Shown here: positions 1 to 11,107 of the stretch, piece by piece
Position numbering within the stretch: the stretch's first letter is position 1
Layout of the letters: each line of letters begins with the position of its first letter
Source: Hanleya hanleyi
Lineage: Eukaryota > Mollusca > Polyplacophora > Lepidopleurida > Hanleyidae
Length of the DNA: 64,000 nucleotides
Direction of reading: 5' to 3'
NCBI GenBank assembly: GCA_036873755.1
Contig: JAVTVY010018852.1
Span: forward strand, 1 to 64,000
Position numbers and translations under genes: made by a program
Notes under the pieces: generated by a model
What the model saw: only the letters and a program-made list of their open reading frames with translations
Told to the model about the DNA's origin: nothing
Databases searched by the model: none

Positions 1-529
1 CGCATGATATTTTAAATATCATGAAGAAATGTTAGTAGATTTCAGTTAGTTATGCACGCTGTAAAAAAAGATAATTTATGCCGAACCTACATGTACTGTT
101 GATTTTTACAAGTTCCAATTTAGACGACTGATTAGGATGAACGGACTTCAGCATCAACATCACAATCCAGAAAATGTACCCCGACTGCTCGAAAATGTTT
201 TACTCCTATTTCTATCAGTGATTCTATTGTCTAACAAATAATATCTAATTAATATGCACAGGCAATCCTGAAACTGATCAGTTCTGTCCAGTAACTGAGC
301 ATTTCTGATCAGAAAAACCCCTAAGAAGTTCTGATCAGATATATTGACCGTGCAGTATATTTAGCAGTAACAGCGCAGTTCCATTAAGTTGCTGACTCAC
401 TGTACAGTTCCATGCAGTCCTTCGCAGCCCAGTTAATGACTTTACAATACTGGACCGAAGCTTCTACCCATTTTCGATTAATTACTGTAGACAGCATCAG
501 TATTAGAGCCTTTTTTGTACATTGGAGCG
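1..529. other. No recognisable gene
   Basis: AT-rich non-coding sequence. I see no exon, no coding homology and no obvious repeat structure before the direct-repeat pair that starts near 530. Confidence 0.6.
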
Positions 530-826
530 AAATGCAAGAGATGCGAAAAATTGACCACGTCTGGTTATTAAAAAGCTAACCATATGACTCAACAAGAAAC
601 ACACATTCAGACCCGAGAATACGGTGGATTCTTAGACGTAACCTTAGTATCTCAGCTTTTATTGCAGTTGTCCATGTAAAGACCATGAAGTACCCACGCG
701 ATTCTTAGCACCGGCTTAAGTGGACTTAGATACGCTAGTTCTGGAACTGTGATGACAGATCAGCTCAAACGAATACCTCATCTGATGTTAGTGGATGAGC
801 ATCGAGGATGTCTGATGTAGTAAACG
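530..826 (+). repeat. Direct repeat D1, copy 1
   Basis: About 300 bp that recurs in the same orientation at 1028-1326. Shared blocks include 'tgcaagagatg', 'cccgagaatacggtg', 'ttagtatctcagc', 'tgtgatgacagatca' and 'ctcatctgatgtta'. A diverged inverted copy lies at 36240-36440. Three copies, one inverted, show a dispersed element, not a simple local duplication. No coding function recognised. Confidence 0.75.
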
Positions 827-1027
827 CCTCAACTTGAGGTAAATCTGGTAAATGCGAGAATACCCAGAAGAAAACTAACCTGTAATGTCCGACGTCGTAC
901 GGCTTAAATTTCCCATCAAGACAATAAACCTACATATATTTGTCGAATGACATGTACAGAGGACGGACCTCGGGGACTAACAGGCAACCAATAGAATCCT
1001 GCGATAAAGAGGTAATAATTTGCAGCG

Positions 1028-1326
1028 ATATGCAAGAGATGGGAATATTTGACGACGTCTGGCGACTAAAAAGCAAACATATAACTCTACGAGAAATCTT
1101 TCCTCGGCACCTCACAGTCAACCCGAGAATACGGTGAATTCGGCCTTAGTATCTCAGCCGCGTTTTTTTATTGCAGCTGTTCATGTGAAGACTACGAAAT
1201 ATCCACACGGCCCCTTGCACCCGTTTAAAGTGGGGTTAGATTTGCTGGCTCGGGGGCTGTGATGACAGATCACCTCAAAGGAATAACTCATCTGATGTTA
1301 ATGGATGAGCATCGAAGACGTAACTG
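1028..1326 (+). repeat. Direct repeat D1, copy 2
   Basis: Second copy of the element at 530-826, offset by about 500 bp, with many substitutions and small indels. The short open frames crossing it on both strands are not conserved between copies, so I do not call them genes. Confidence 0.75.
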
Positions 1327-1479
1327 ATAGGTTGGGAAATTCTCATTACTGGACCATCAAAGTTCGCCGTGTGGGTTTTCTAGGGAAATGCTGGCTCTCT
1401 GTTTTTGCGGTCCCATAGAATTCCTGAGCCGGGTAGAAGTGGTATTAGGCTTACCGTCACAAATCCCTAAACACAGCCT

Positions 1480-1835
1480 TACTTAATATAAATCGGCTAA
1501 GCACATCTTGACAAAACTATACTCCGTGATATTCGCCGCCACAAATGATCCACCGCACCACCTGGCCGGACTTTTTCGCTCAAACCTCTAAAAACTTGGC
1601 CACTGTTTTCGCCAGCATACATTCACCACCAAGTTTTCGAGATTCGGTTGCCCAAATAAGGTCATTCCAACCCACAGGATTACAGCGAAAATGGGAGATG
1701 GGCAATCAAACTGGCCCCGAGTTTTTCCGTATTAAATTTTTAAAAGGTTCGGATATTTTTTAGTGTGAAATATTATAGAATCATTTTAAAATATATCACA
1801 AACAATTTCTCGCCCAGCCAGTTATAATGACCAAA
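1480..1835 (+). repeat. Direct repeat D2, copy 1
   Basis: About 350 bp repeated in the same orientation at 2704-3036. Shared blocks include 'ccagcatacattcaccacca', 'gggcaatcaaact' and 'aaaatatatcacaaacaat'. The 72-codon open frame inside it is interrupted in the second copy and is treated as chance. Confidence 0.75.
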
Positions 1836-2703
1836 GTGAAATCCTGATTAAAGTCTTAGGCCCAACAAAATAGTGGTTTGTGACCTACAAATAGTCAGAT
1901 TCTAATAATATGACAGTGGTCAAACCAATGATGTTATACTTCAAAAAGTTGTAAAGTTACGGACATTCAGATTAGAGAGCTATTTTCATCAATATTTGGG
2001 TCTTTGGGCATTGAGCAACAAATGATAGTATTTGTATCCAAAAGAATATCTGAATTTTTTATTTGTATAGCTAATAACGTTTGCTATGACGCATAGAATT
2101 ATGCCTGCAGACACACGAGGTGATTGTTATTAACAAAAAAAGGCACCCCAACCCCATTGTCGAGTGAAAATAAGTCATAATTTACCGCTAACTTCTATCC
2201 AATGTCCCGTCAGCAACTGTTGATTCACCTAACATGAAGATTTTACAAACCAATCCATCCTGACGTTGTAATGATTACAATTTGTGAATATATTACCCTA
2301 ATTTATTGCGCCAGCCTCATTGTGCTATAGACCTTCACTGCAGTGGTGTGGCATGATCAAACGGTATGACTGAGTAAATGTTTGCATGTCACGGAAATTA
2401 TCTACAAACGGCTTGACTATAACTAGTGACTCACCAACTCATCAGGTCACTCGTAATAGTATATGCAGTATCCAATTCGGAGCGTAAGGTTAGAAATAAC
2501 AGCCAGAGCGCCATGAGTCGATGTAAATTTATGACATTTAGGCTTGAGCAATCTATTATCAGGCATGACAAATGCAAATCTGTCTGGAATATACGGTTGG
2601 TTACGATTCCGGCCCTCTCCAAAAGATAGAAGGATTTACATTGCGAAAATGAAGAAAGTCGGATTTTCACATTTGTCTTTCGGGTCGCAGATCACTAAAA
2701 GAT
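1836..2703. other. No recognisable gene between repeats
   Basis: Non-coding spacer between the two D2 copies. Two short overlapping open frames near 2426-2670 on opposite strands have no recognisable motif and no other support. Confidence 0.5.
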
Positions 2704-3036
2704 AACCTTACTTAATACGCATTAAAATCAGCTGTGCACATCTTGAGACAAAATGCCACAAATGACCCATAACGCCGGGTAGCCTGAATTTTCCGCTGAA
2801 ACATAAAAAATTCAGCATACATTCACCACCATTTTCTCGAGCTACGGCTGTCAGAAGTTAGGTTATTTCGCCCGACAGTCACAGCGAAAATGAGAGGTGG
2901 GCAATCAAACTGACCCGATTTTTTTTTACCCTGTTAAAATTTTAATAGGTTGTTTGCATATTTTTTGCTGTTAAATATTACAGGAACATTTCAAAATATA
3001 TCACAAACAATTTCTCGCCAGTCAGGTATAATGACC
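2704..3036 (+). repeat. Direct repeat D2, copy 2
   Basis: Second copy of the 1480-1835 repeat, with several deletions. Its 3' end runs into the reverse-transcriptase-like minus-strand segment. Confidence 0.75.
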
Positions 3037-3202
3037 AATCCAACCAAATTTCACCGGAAGTCAAGTACGGATTTAGGACAAGCCTAGCGACATTAGCTAA
3101 ATCTTGTGAAGAATCTATATAGAGAGTAATAAAAGCAAGGATATCGTCTATATAGCGTTTGACGAATAGGCATGATAAAATAATATGCCTGGTGAAGTTC
3201 AT
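2978..3202 (-). pseudogene. Reverse-transcriptase-like fragment (YIDDIL)
   Basis: The minus-strand frame contains FVKRYIDDILAF, which fits the metal-binding YxDD box of a retroelement reverse transcriptase, followed by LTSGEIWLDWS, which loosely resembles the segment after that box in Penelope-like elements. Only about 75 codons survive and no other RT motif is evident. It overlaps the end of repeat D2. It sits next to a hammerhead-like motif on the same strand and a GIY-YIG domain on the opposite strand, so an inverted Penelope-like arrangement is plausible. A chance YxDD match cannot be excluded. Confidence 0.4.
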
Positions 3203-3310
3203 AATTGGATAACGTTTCTGTGAGAAAGATATAAAACTGACTATAAGTGATATTAAGGTAAGGAGTGAAGAAAAACTGTACTCGGCAAAGGCTGGAGTTG
3301 ACTTCTGTCT

Positions 3311-3360
3311 GTAATAACCTGACCGGTTTCGATCGTTGTGATCTCATCAGAGGTTGTTAA
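3311..3360 (-). ncRNA. Candidate hammerhead ribozyme (type I)
   Basis: Read on the minus strand from 3360: CTGATGA (3350-3344); GATC-ACAAC-GATC, a 4-bp stem II with 5-nt loop (3343-3331); GAA (3330-3328); ACCGGT, a very short palindromic stem III (3327-3322); then C (3321) as the cleavage-site base. Stem I forms between ...AACCT before CTGATGA and AGGTT... after the C: 5 bp, one mismatch, then 3 more bp. All conserved core positions of the hammerhead are present. Penelope-like retroelements are known to carry minimal type I hammerheads with tiny stem III in their terminal repeats, and Penelope-like endonuclease sequence adjoins. Activity is inference; so short a stem III usually needs a dimer. 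Confidence 0.7.
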
Positions 3361-3733
3361 CCGTTCTTTCAAAAGTAGTCACACCAAACTACGCTACAAC
3401 AGCAATCTCATTGGCAATTGTTGCACCCGTAATGTGATCTATTTACTCACATGCACCAAATGCTCCAAACAATACGTCGGAGAAACCAAAAGAACCTTCC
3501 ACGAACGTATCCGAGAACATTACAATGACACACGGAATCATAGTTTAAACCCAGCACCACTTCATTTCTGGTCAGCCGGCCACACGACTGACCACATTAG
3601 CTTCCACATTATCGAAGTAATGACATCAGACCCAGATCTCGAAGCTAGCACCAAATCACGCCAAGCTCTAGAGCGTTACTGGATCTATCAACTCCACACG
3701 AGAGCACCCACCGGCTTGAACGAAAAGGACTAA
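3338..3733 (+). pseudogene. Penelope-like element GIY-YIG endonuclease domain
   Basis: The frame carries NVIYLLTCTKCSKQYVGET followed by R..F..RIREH: the GIY-YIG nuclease core in the NVIY/YVGET form, with a paired-cysteine CxxC, and an alpha-helical R...REH segment. It ends with ALERYWIYQLHTRAP.GLN, the conserved C-terminal part of Penelope-like endonucleases (E..WI..L.T..P.GLN). The domain looks complete at about 100 residues and ends naturally at TAA. There is no ATG start (the open stretch begins at a GTG) and no RT upstream in frame, so this is the 3' end of a 5'-truncated element. The hammerhead-like motif overlaps its 5' end on the opposite strand, which suggests an inverted junction between two element copies. 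Confidence 0.8.
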
Positions 3734-4540
3734 GCAAAACTTTGTTTTTTCTCTCTTTACCATATAAGTGATATTAACCTTAGTTGAAATTTACCATTTT
3801 CAAGCTCATATGAAGGAATTCGACACTTAAACAAGGCTTATCACGATTTTAAATATATTGAAACTTATCTAAAAAATATTTGCGCTTCAGGTTAATAAGC
3901 CACATTTATAGAGACGGCCAACTAATAAACGTACGTTGCATATTCAGCTCATGGACTACTACTTTAGAAGTATAAAAATCATGAAGAATCAACAATTGGG
4001 AAGTGATAACAACATACATAAATACGATTGGAGCATTGTTATTTTTTACACTTAAGAAACGGTCGAAGTAAGAATTTCGTTAATCGACTAGGTCACGCTA
4101 TTGAATTTCGTACTGTGCCAGACTGAAAATATTGATAATGATATTTTGCTCATAGTTTATTTTTTCAACTGAAGTGAAATCTTTGAATTGTAGCTCTACA
4201 TTTAGTTTTGAAAGTTTGTTTGACATACATGTCTTTTTCAACATTTATTAACGGCTTGTGACCCATCTGACCGGATTTTTAAACACACACTGGCATTTAT
4301 TGTCTTATTGGTGGATCTATGAGCATGATCATTGCGCATACAGATATTAATATTGGATAGCTATAAAAACAATGTGAACATATGGTTTGTAACTGATTGG
4401 TATGAAGTTAACCCAATTTAATTTGCTGGGCTTTTCATAGAATGAAAATCCATTTTCAAACGTTTATGTTTCGAAGTTCGAAATTTCACATTCATTTGTT
4501 AGCTTTGCCGAGTAGAACAGTGCTTCATATATACCGGTGC
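3734..4540. other. No recognisable gene
   Basis: AT-rich non-coding sequence with no coding similarity and no obvious repeat. Confidence 0.55.
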
Positions 4541-4900
4541 CTAAGTTTTATTCAAAACTTGGCTTAGAGATTTTGTGGAATTTTATGTGTTTTAATTATA
4601 AATGGAACAAAATTCGAGAAAATGCTTTGAACATTAATATTTTCTCAACATACACTCGCAGAAAAGCAGGAATTTTGAACGAAACTGACGAAAACATCAC
4701 TTTTCTGGTACCCCCACGTGGTCGCCATTTTTATTTTGCCCATGATGCTCTGGCTGTGAGGATATGCAAAAAAGTTCAAAATTACCCCAATATGATATCC
4801 TTCAAAGTCACAGAGTGTCAGCTCACAAGTTTTTGTCTTTCGAAATATAAGAGCAAAAAAGAAACAGGGGGCAGAAATGACCACCTGGTCAGGTATGTTT
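4541..4900 (+). mobile_element. Decayed copy of the TTAA MITE (family M1)
   Basis: The stretch 'cagaaaagcaggaattttgaacgaa...cacttttctggtacccccacgtggtcgcc...cccatgatgctctg' aligns with the interior of family M1 (see 14012-14590), in the same orientation as that copy. Both GC-rich terminal inverted repeats are unrecognisable, so this is an old copy. The open frames on both strands here are shadows of the MITE. Confidence 0.6.
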
Positions 4901-6939
4901 AATCCAACTTTTATGTTGGCCTCTCTACAAAGCATCCTCTCGCCGAGGATTATTTTTATTTGTCTCGCCAGTATATCCCTTTTCTTTGTATATGAAATGT
5001 TCGGACAAAACCTGTAGATTCTTCTCGTCCTACTTTTCCCAGCTGGTAGATTTCATTCGCTTCACATCGGTTCATTATTCAATTTATTTATATTATGTTT
5101 TGTGGAAAATATATTCACAACTAACTTGTTTTATGTTTCAATAGGAATTGTGAATACATATGTTATGCATTGCTTGGATGTCATCGGAAACACCTTGTAA
5201 GGTAGCGTTCCCAATTAACGTTTTTGCTTCGTTCGTTTAAATCTCAGAAAAAAACCAAGTCGTTCTACACCCATTGTTTTGATTTTCGTGGAAAACCATT
5301 GAAACAACCTGTTGATACTGAATCGCAGGAAATAATATGAATTCTTTACCTTCCGGTTAAAGAGCTGTTTGTATATGTCGGCCATAGGCGGAGCGCGTTG
5401 TTAGTTTCACTGTGTGAAGCAATCAGTTTCATGTCGGGTAATACTTAGATGCGTTGATTGCAAATTCATCTCAGTCTTAGTGATGTTTATTTCACGCGGC
5501 TATTGACCTCTAAGAATTGTAAATCGGACGCAAGGCTATTAACTGGAATTGAAGAGTTTTAACGTTTTTTATTTCCATGAATCTATATTATTTATTTTCT
5601 TCTCAGTTAACCCGATTGTTCCCAAATTAACTCGACATGAACTTCCCCTAGACGAATTCTCTGCCAAAAATATCAAAACAAATTCAAAGAAAGAGATTAT
5701 AAGAGTGCTTGACAATCGAAATTTGAGGTGTTGATGATTCACACGTCACGCCATAGTCGGTCTGTGAAAACCCGTCGACTTAAGAAAACAGCGAAGCGGA
5801 GGGGTCGGGGGAGTTAATTTCTTTGAAAGAAAAACTCAAACAACATTGCTAGCAGGCGTGTCTTAATAATATGCTTACCTTGTATTATTTTTTGCTGATT
5901 TCCTGTGTCCAGCAAATTAACCAAATAATTAAAGTAATTCAGGGCGCAATGAAGTTTTGGACCTACGCTCACACACGTTTTACTATCAACTAGCTTTGTC
6001 CATGAAGACCCTAACATGGAGTGCTCAAAAACTTAAATCGAGCGTTCATTTTAAAATTCTGCGGTTTCGAGTGAATTAGCCGATTCTCCTTACTTCTATT
6101 TATATCTCACTCTGCTCTCTCGTTGTTATTTATTATTTATTTTAATATCTAGCGCTACAAAATATCTTAAATGAACTAAGAAATGTACCGTGAAATGTAA
6201 ATAAAACATTGAGTTGATGGGCCGCGAAATCCGTATGGGAAGCGGCCCTTGAACTACAATTTCAATCGAATTACCAGTCCATGCTGTGGTCTTCAATGTC
6301 ATCATTTGTCTCAATGATAATGGGGGAATCTCTAACGAAGCATCAAGTCAAGCTGCTGTCAAATAAATATTTATCATCACCTCCAATGCATGGTCTTCTC
6401 TTCAGTGAGGGCATATGTCATATCTCAGTTTAACCAACCAGCGCCCGAGCTCGGCGATGTTCCGTTTCACCGAGCCATGTGAGCCGTTACGTGCATATGC
6501 CAGATATACAAATTTTGCTGTAAAAATTAAGCCACGCTTATTTGAACTCTAATATTTCAGTATGTATCGCAAAATGCATGGCATGATGGCATTTCAAATG
6601 ATTAATAACTTTGAAATGAAAATGTTTATTTTAAGAATAACACTAAATGGTGTTGACATCGAAAATAGGCATTCAATTCTTCACAAATCGCTGCAAGATA
6701 GGATTAATCTATAATACTTAAACAAGCGTATTTTTTAAATGAATTTAAATACGAATAATATCAATCATTCAACAATACAAGAAATTTTGGTGAATCTTGT
6801 CTAGGCTGGGTGAGTTGTGCGGTGCCTTTGGTAGGGGCCGAGTGTTTGTTTTGATCTCGAAGCTATATGTTTGGCCGATACTCAATATCGGGATTATGTA
6901 ATATTTAATTTCAGTGGTCTTATAGTAAGACGGTTACAG
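4901..6939. other. Non-coding stretch with one short repeat
   Basis: No exon recognised. 5205-5305 ('gcgttcccaattaacgtttttgcttcgttcg' region, through 'gtggaaaaccattg') resembles, in inverted orientation, part of 8215-8430 (Asn/Ser-like ACGAACG and AACCATTG-rich motifs), so both probably belong to one dispersed element. The rest (5306-6939) shows nothing I can support. Confidence 0.45.
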
Positions 6940-7550
6940 TATCCGTGTTTAGTCGGTGTCAGGACATTTCGGCACGTGACATTTCGGCAAGTGACATTTC
7001 GGCACGCGGCATTTTACCATAAAGTGAAGGGTACAAGATTTCGGTACCCCTTTTTGTCAGACCAAATTGCGCTAAAAGTGAAGATTTTCACATTCTTTTT
7101 TAAAAATATGCTCAAAATATATAAACACACCGCTTTAAGGGTTACCAAGTTGTAGGTTATCATAGTTGCTCACGATTATCCGCGACATTTCGGCAACTTT
7201 TTTTCACATATTAAGGTTGATGGCGATTGATTGGTGAGGTTTTTTACTAGTAATAGAATATTTATATAATGCTTTTTGCTCTATGAGACATTCACAACAT
7301 TTCTAAAACCAACTGCTTAAGTGAATAAAGTTGCAGAAATGTCCCAAATGTTCGCAGCCAAAAAACTTACAACTTGGTAACCCTTAAAATGGTCTGTTTA
7401 TATGTTAATATGTTAAAAAAAGATAAGAAAATCGTATTTTTTATATGATTTGGTTCGTTAAAAAACGTGCCGGAATGTGGTGTGTCGAAATGTCGTTCTC
7501 TTCGCTTTATGCCGAATGTCGCGTTCCGAAATGTCGCTGTATGCGGATTC
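6940..7550. mobile_element. Fold-back MITE with GACATTTCGGCAC-type arms
   Basis: The left arm has three tandem copies of gacatttcggca(c/a) (6962-7010). The right arm has the inverse, (g)tgccgaatgtcgcg and cgaaatgtcg (7460-7540). Inside, 'aagggttaccaagttgtagg' (about 7136-7155) is inverted at about 7365-7390. The two arms pair over roughly 200 bp each, the form of a non-autonomous DNA transposon. No transposase remnant. An 'M..94 aa' open frame at 6871-7155 simply reads through the left arm. Confidence 0.65.
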
Positions 7551-9060
7551 GATTAATCATAATGATTTTTTTTAATTCTTTCCAATTCTATACAAATATT
7601 AATCCTTTGTCACTCTCAATGTAACAGTCTTATCCCTGTCCTCACCAGTTCATGCTACCCTATTTTTATTTTAACAAATATCCACAGTACCCATTTTTCT
7701 TCAATTGCCTGTTTTAGGTAGAAAGAAAAGGTCAATATTAAAACAATCAGAAAGTACACTAAGAGAAACACAAATCAACTGACAAACACGCATTTCCCAG
7801 CTGTAACCAAAGTGGTTCCATAAGAAAGCATTCTGGCCACACATGGGTTAATAATATTAAACTTATATATGCTATTTGTTTGATGCCGATAGTATACATG
7901 TATTTGAGAAAATAAGACAAACTATATAAACCAGTTATCGGAACAGAATGAATTGAGTTAGGTTGAAATATTCTGAACAGAATGATCATGTGTACGGCTT
8001 CTCGTCATTAAATCAGCAGTCCCAGTGTTTGGGTTACAACACTGAATAGCCATGATAGATTATATTTATAAATTCTTGCACACACACCGTGGTCAGTTCA
8101 ATACGGTGCCGGATATATACCGGTAGGCCTGTTATCGACGGTTTAACAGGCTACACGTATGAGTTACCATCATTCAAGCAGTGTGTGGGCGTGTCTTAGT
8201 GTGACGTCATTCAGGCGGAACTACTTTCGATCGTTTTTTCTCCAGCAAGTCACAGCCTTAGAAACTCTATAGAAAACCATCGAACGAACGCAATGGTTAT
8301 TTCCTCGTTCGTTTTTTCAATGGTTTTTTGGAAAAAACGAACCAGCGATACACCCATCGTTCGTGGCACGGTTTCAACGAAATGGTTCAAACCATGGAAA
8401 CACGAACGTTAAATGGGAACGGCCCCTAAATCAGAAGTATATATTTCAATGCAATGGGGATAATAACGTGTGCGATATTTTATTGCCGGAAATGTGCGAT
8501 ACATTTTCATAATCAATTACTTTATTTTACCCATAAATTATTTAGGTAACCAATTATCAAATAATTTAACGTATTACTGAAAATAAGGGTGTTTAATTAC
8601 CCCAACATTAGGTTTTTCTCAATTGACTAGAAACAGTTTCTTTAATTGCAACAGTGTCAAATTTAGTTTGTCAATGCTACCCAAAGATTTTTGATTGGAG
8701 AATATTCGATCAAAAAATATTTGATAAAATATGTTGTATTAATGATTCCGACTCAAGAATACTGAGTCGCAATGATCTGCCAACAAATCTGTTGACCCAA
8801 TATTCAGGTTTCAAAATCTGCATCCAATATTTTTCGACCCAATAACATTGGATATGTCACGTCTATTTGCTATGGTGTATGCCAATGTTTTGGTTTTAGA
8901 AGAGCGAAACGACACTAGTTTGTGCATTCGTAATTGGATAAACAGCGCCAAATTTTGCACCACAGAGGTCAATAGTCTTTCAATGCATGCATTTTATTCA
9001 CCAACGATATATCGCCAATCTTTCTTGAGATGGTAATGGTTCTTATTTCTTCCATACCAG
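7551..9060. other. Non-coding; inverted ACGAACG/CCATTG-rich repeat at 8215-8430
   Basis: No exon found. 8260-8430 is rich in cgaacgaacg, aatggtt and aaccatgg motifs and pairs loosely with itself and with 5205-5305. The first coding exon expected for the downstream SLC22 gene (about 115 codons ending ...VAQ|gt) is not here, so it probably lies beyond the left edge. The SLC22 acceptor (pyrimidine tract then 'ataccag') ends at 9060. Confidence 0.5.
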
Positions 9061-9291
9061 TTTGATCTAGTTTGTGACCGGGCGTATCTGAATAATCTGG
9101 CCTCGGCCATCTATTTCCTGGGTGTCCTGGTAGGAAGTGTGTTCTTTGGTCATTTAGCCGACGCATTTGGACGACTTCCGGTCCTGATCGTCACCCTGTA
9201 TCTACCCACTTGTGTTGGCATCGGCCTGTTCTTCGCAGACTCCTACGTTCTCTTCGTCATTCTCAGATTCATCATGGGCTTTCTTATGCAG
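9061..9291 (+). CDS. SLC22 transporter gene 1, exon (TM2-TM3)
   Basis: Translation starts FDLVCDRAYLNNLASAIYF and continues through GVLVGSVFFGHLADAFGRLP to RFIMGFLMQ. This is the SLC22 organic ion transporter hallmark: the (W/F)DLVCDR segment before TM2 and the major-facilitator loop 2-3 motif GxxxDxxGR in the form GHLADAFGR. Exon of 77 codons, phase 0 at both ends; acceptor ...ataccag, donor gtcagt. The family comprises 12-TM plasma-membrane carriers for organic cations, anions or carnitine; the substrate cannot be read from sequence. All eight gene 1 exons found add up to about 430 residues, and with a ~117-codon first exon this gives the usual ~545-residue length. The preceding exon is not in the window. 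Confidence 0.93.
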
Positions 9292-9784
9292 GTCAGTGTA
9301 TACATTAAACATTGATACAGATTCATCTTCTGTCATAGAAATAGCAGTGTTGAGGATTGTTGAGCGCTTCTCTCTTGTAGTTAATTTTTCATTATATGCA
9401 TATTTAAAAGTTTTGTTAACTGTCATACGAAAACGTTCTTTCGATTATACTGATCTTAAAAATCTATTGTAGACGACGGCTGAATAATGAATGTCCAGAT
9501 GGAACATCATATCTGGACCTATATATCTAAACGAATGATTAGGGCTTTCTCTCACATCGATTCATTGACAAGAAAGACAATTGCGTATGGTTAAATACCC
9601 ATAGTTGGATAGCAATATTCCAGAGAGACCTGTATGCGGCGTGTACATATCTTGCCTGGTAGTATTTGCTAGATGATATGTAAACTGGGACGATTCCAAT
9701 CACCGCCACAGAATATTATTACAGAAACTTGTCAAACAAGGCCTCCATTAAGGTACCTTAAATTATATGATCAAATATTTTACA

Positions 9785-10130
9785 CTGTTAGCAAACTACG
9801 ATGGTGTCTTGCAATATCTCTGGATCTACTTCTCGTAACTTGTGTCTAACTTCGCATAACCCGCGGCAAGTGGTCGTTTGAACAAAAAGTGTTTTCATCC
9901 AGTTGATGTTCAAATGAACAGCATTAGCTACATCGTACTCTAGAAGACGACTTGAAAATCCATTGGGATAAATAATCACGATCAATGAAAATGATATCAT
10001 AATGAAACTGTTGACCGCTTCTCTCTTTCAGTTTCTTTTATTAATATTATTGCCTACATATTTGGAATTGTCATGCGTAAATTAGTAGTGGGCGACGGTT
10101 GGAAATTGACTGTCGGATCTGACGCACAGA
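9785..10130 (-). repeat. Dispersed repeat R1, diverged copy
   Basis: Reverse complement aligns end to end with 36703-37135 and 13628-14011: gcgtc...., agagagaagcggtcaacag, aagtcgtc.tctaga, ctgttcat.tgaacac and the terminal gttagacacaagtta. More diverged than those copies, so older. Function unknown. Confidence 0.7.
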
Positions 10131-10350
10131 TTTTAAGATTGTAAGAGATCCTTTTTATCGAGCGACTACTTTGGAAGATCTTTTTATTCGGGTGAGGGAG
10201 GACTGTATCTTGGGTTATTTACGAGAAATCGGTTTGTTGCATAAGTTTTAATGTATGTTTTATGTGTTGGATTGCTAAGTTATTGCCTTGAGTACTTAGA
10301 ATTTTCTTTGATCGTCGCTGTATAGCTAAAATATTGCTGAACGCTATATT

Positions 10351-10386
<36 letters not shown>
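10130..10386 (+). mobile_element. LINE 3' end (5'-truncated) with CT tail
   Basis: Begins 'cagattttaagattgtaagagat' and runs through 'atcgagcgactactttggaagat' to 'gatcgtcgctgtatagctaaaatattgctgaacg', ending in (CT)16 at 10355-10386. Same 3' end as 20221-20730 and 34085-35071, where upstream coding sequence identifies an RNase-H-bearing non-LTR retrotransposon. Severe 5' truncation plus a simple-repeat 3' tail is typical of target-primed insertion. Confidence 0.8.
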
Positions 10387-10389
<3 letters not shown>

Positions 10390-10623
10390 GCATGCTATAT
10401 ACCAGATATATGCCGACTAAATACCTGTAAAAATTATCTAATACGGAAGAAAATACGGAAGAAAATTAACATAATATAATATAATCGAGAATAATATATG
10501 TGTCTGTATTGAAGCGGTCAAAGATAAGTCATTGTGGTCCGTTGTAGCAGAAATAATTGTAAGATTCACTCGAAACATATCAAACCTACTTAATACGTGT
10601 TCTATCACTTGGCTGTCTTACAG

Positions 10624-10820
10624 GGGCACCAGCTAGCACTGATATCAATAGCTGTAGAATACTGCGCATACAATCAACGTGGGATCATCGGTTCTACCTT
10701 TGAGTTATTTTGGACCCTCGGAGTGTTTCTGCTTGCCTTGCTCGCCATCATGATCCGGGATTGGCGTTGGATGCAACTCTCAATTTCCCTCTCAACTCTG
10801 ATCACCTTATTCTACGTCTG
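10624..10820 (+). CDS. SLC22 transporter gene 1, exon (TM4-TM6)
   Basis: Translates GHQLALISIAVEY...NQRGIIGSTFELFWTLGVFLLALLAIMIRDWRWMQLSIS... ending YV(W). The order, a TM4 segment ending in an acidic/aromatic 'VEY', an RG loop, a long hydrophobic TM5 and then RDWRWMQ before TM6, matches the SLC22 pattern (typically '...RDWR.LQL...'). Phase 0 at the start (acceptor cttacag), phase 2 at the end: TG|gtgaga splits a Trp codon completed by the G opening the next exon. A broken duplicate of this exon lies at 13150-13284. Confidence 0.92.
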
Positions 10821-10894
10821 GTGAGAAATTTTATAAATTAGTTGTACATATACATTCCAGGTTTGAACATATGATTTGTCAGCTAAAATTTTAT

Positions 10895-11107
10895 AAAGTA
10901 AATCTGATGTGAAGGATAAAAATGTCCTGGTGACTGTTGTCTCTTTTCATATCATTGTCCTGGTGACTGCTGTCCCTTTTCATATCATTTTCTATTGTAA
11001 CCAAGCACGGACACTTGTCCGAAATGTGCAGAAATTTGTCCTAGCTGGGTTAGAAGATAGGGGCCGGACACTCTTAGCCACCAGACATTCTTAGCCTTCA
11101 CACCGGC
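10895..11107. mobile_element. MITE with GCCGGTGT termini (family M2), copy 1
   Basis: Aligns with 42511-42682: gatgtgaaggataaaaatgtcctggtgac..., ttgtcc...tgggttagaagatagg, ccggacactcttagccacc, and the right end gacattcttagccttcacaccggc. In the second copy the ends are clear inverted repeats (GCCGGTGTgagggataagaatgtcc against its reverse). This copy has an internal duplication of 'gtcctggtgactg.tgtc.cttttcatatcat' (10923-10988). No coding capacity. Confidence 0.7.

Larger units (their letters stand above)
9292..10623. other. SLC22 gene 1 intron, with repeats
   Basis: Holds a diverged copy of dispersed repeat R1 (9785-10130, minus orientation) and a LINE 3' tail (10130-10386). The open frames inside are repeat shadows. 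Acceptor 'tgtcttacag' closes the intron at 10623. Confidence 0.7.

Noticed and set aside
4537..4902. 121-codon plus-strand frame as a gene
   Set aside because: Coincides with a decayed copy of MITE M1; the opposite strand is equally open over most of it.
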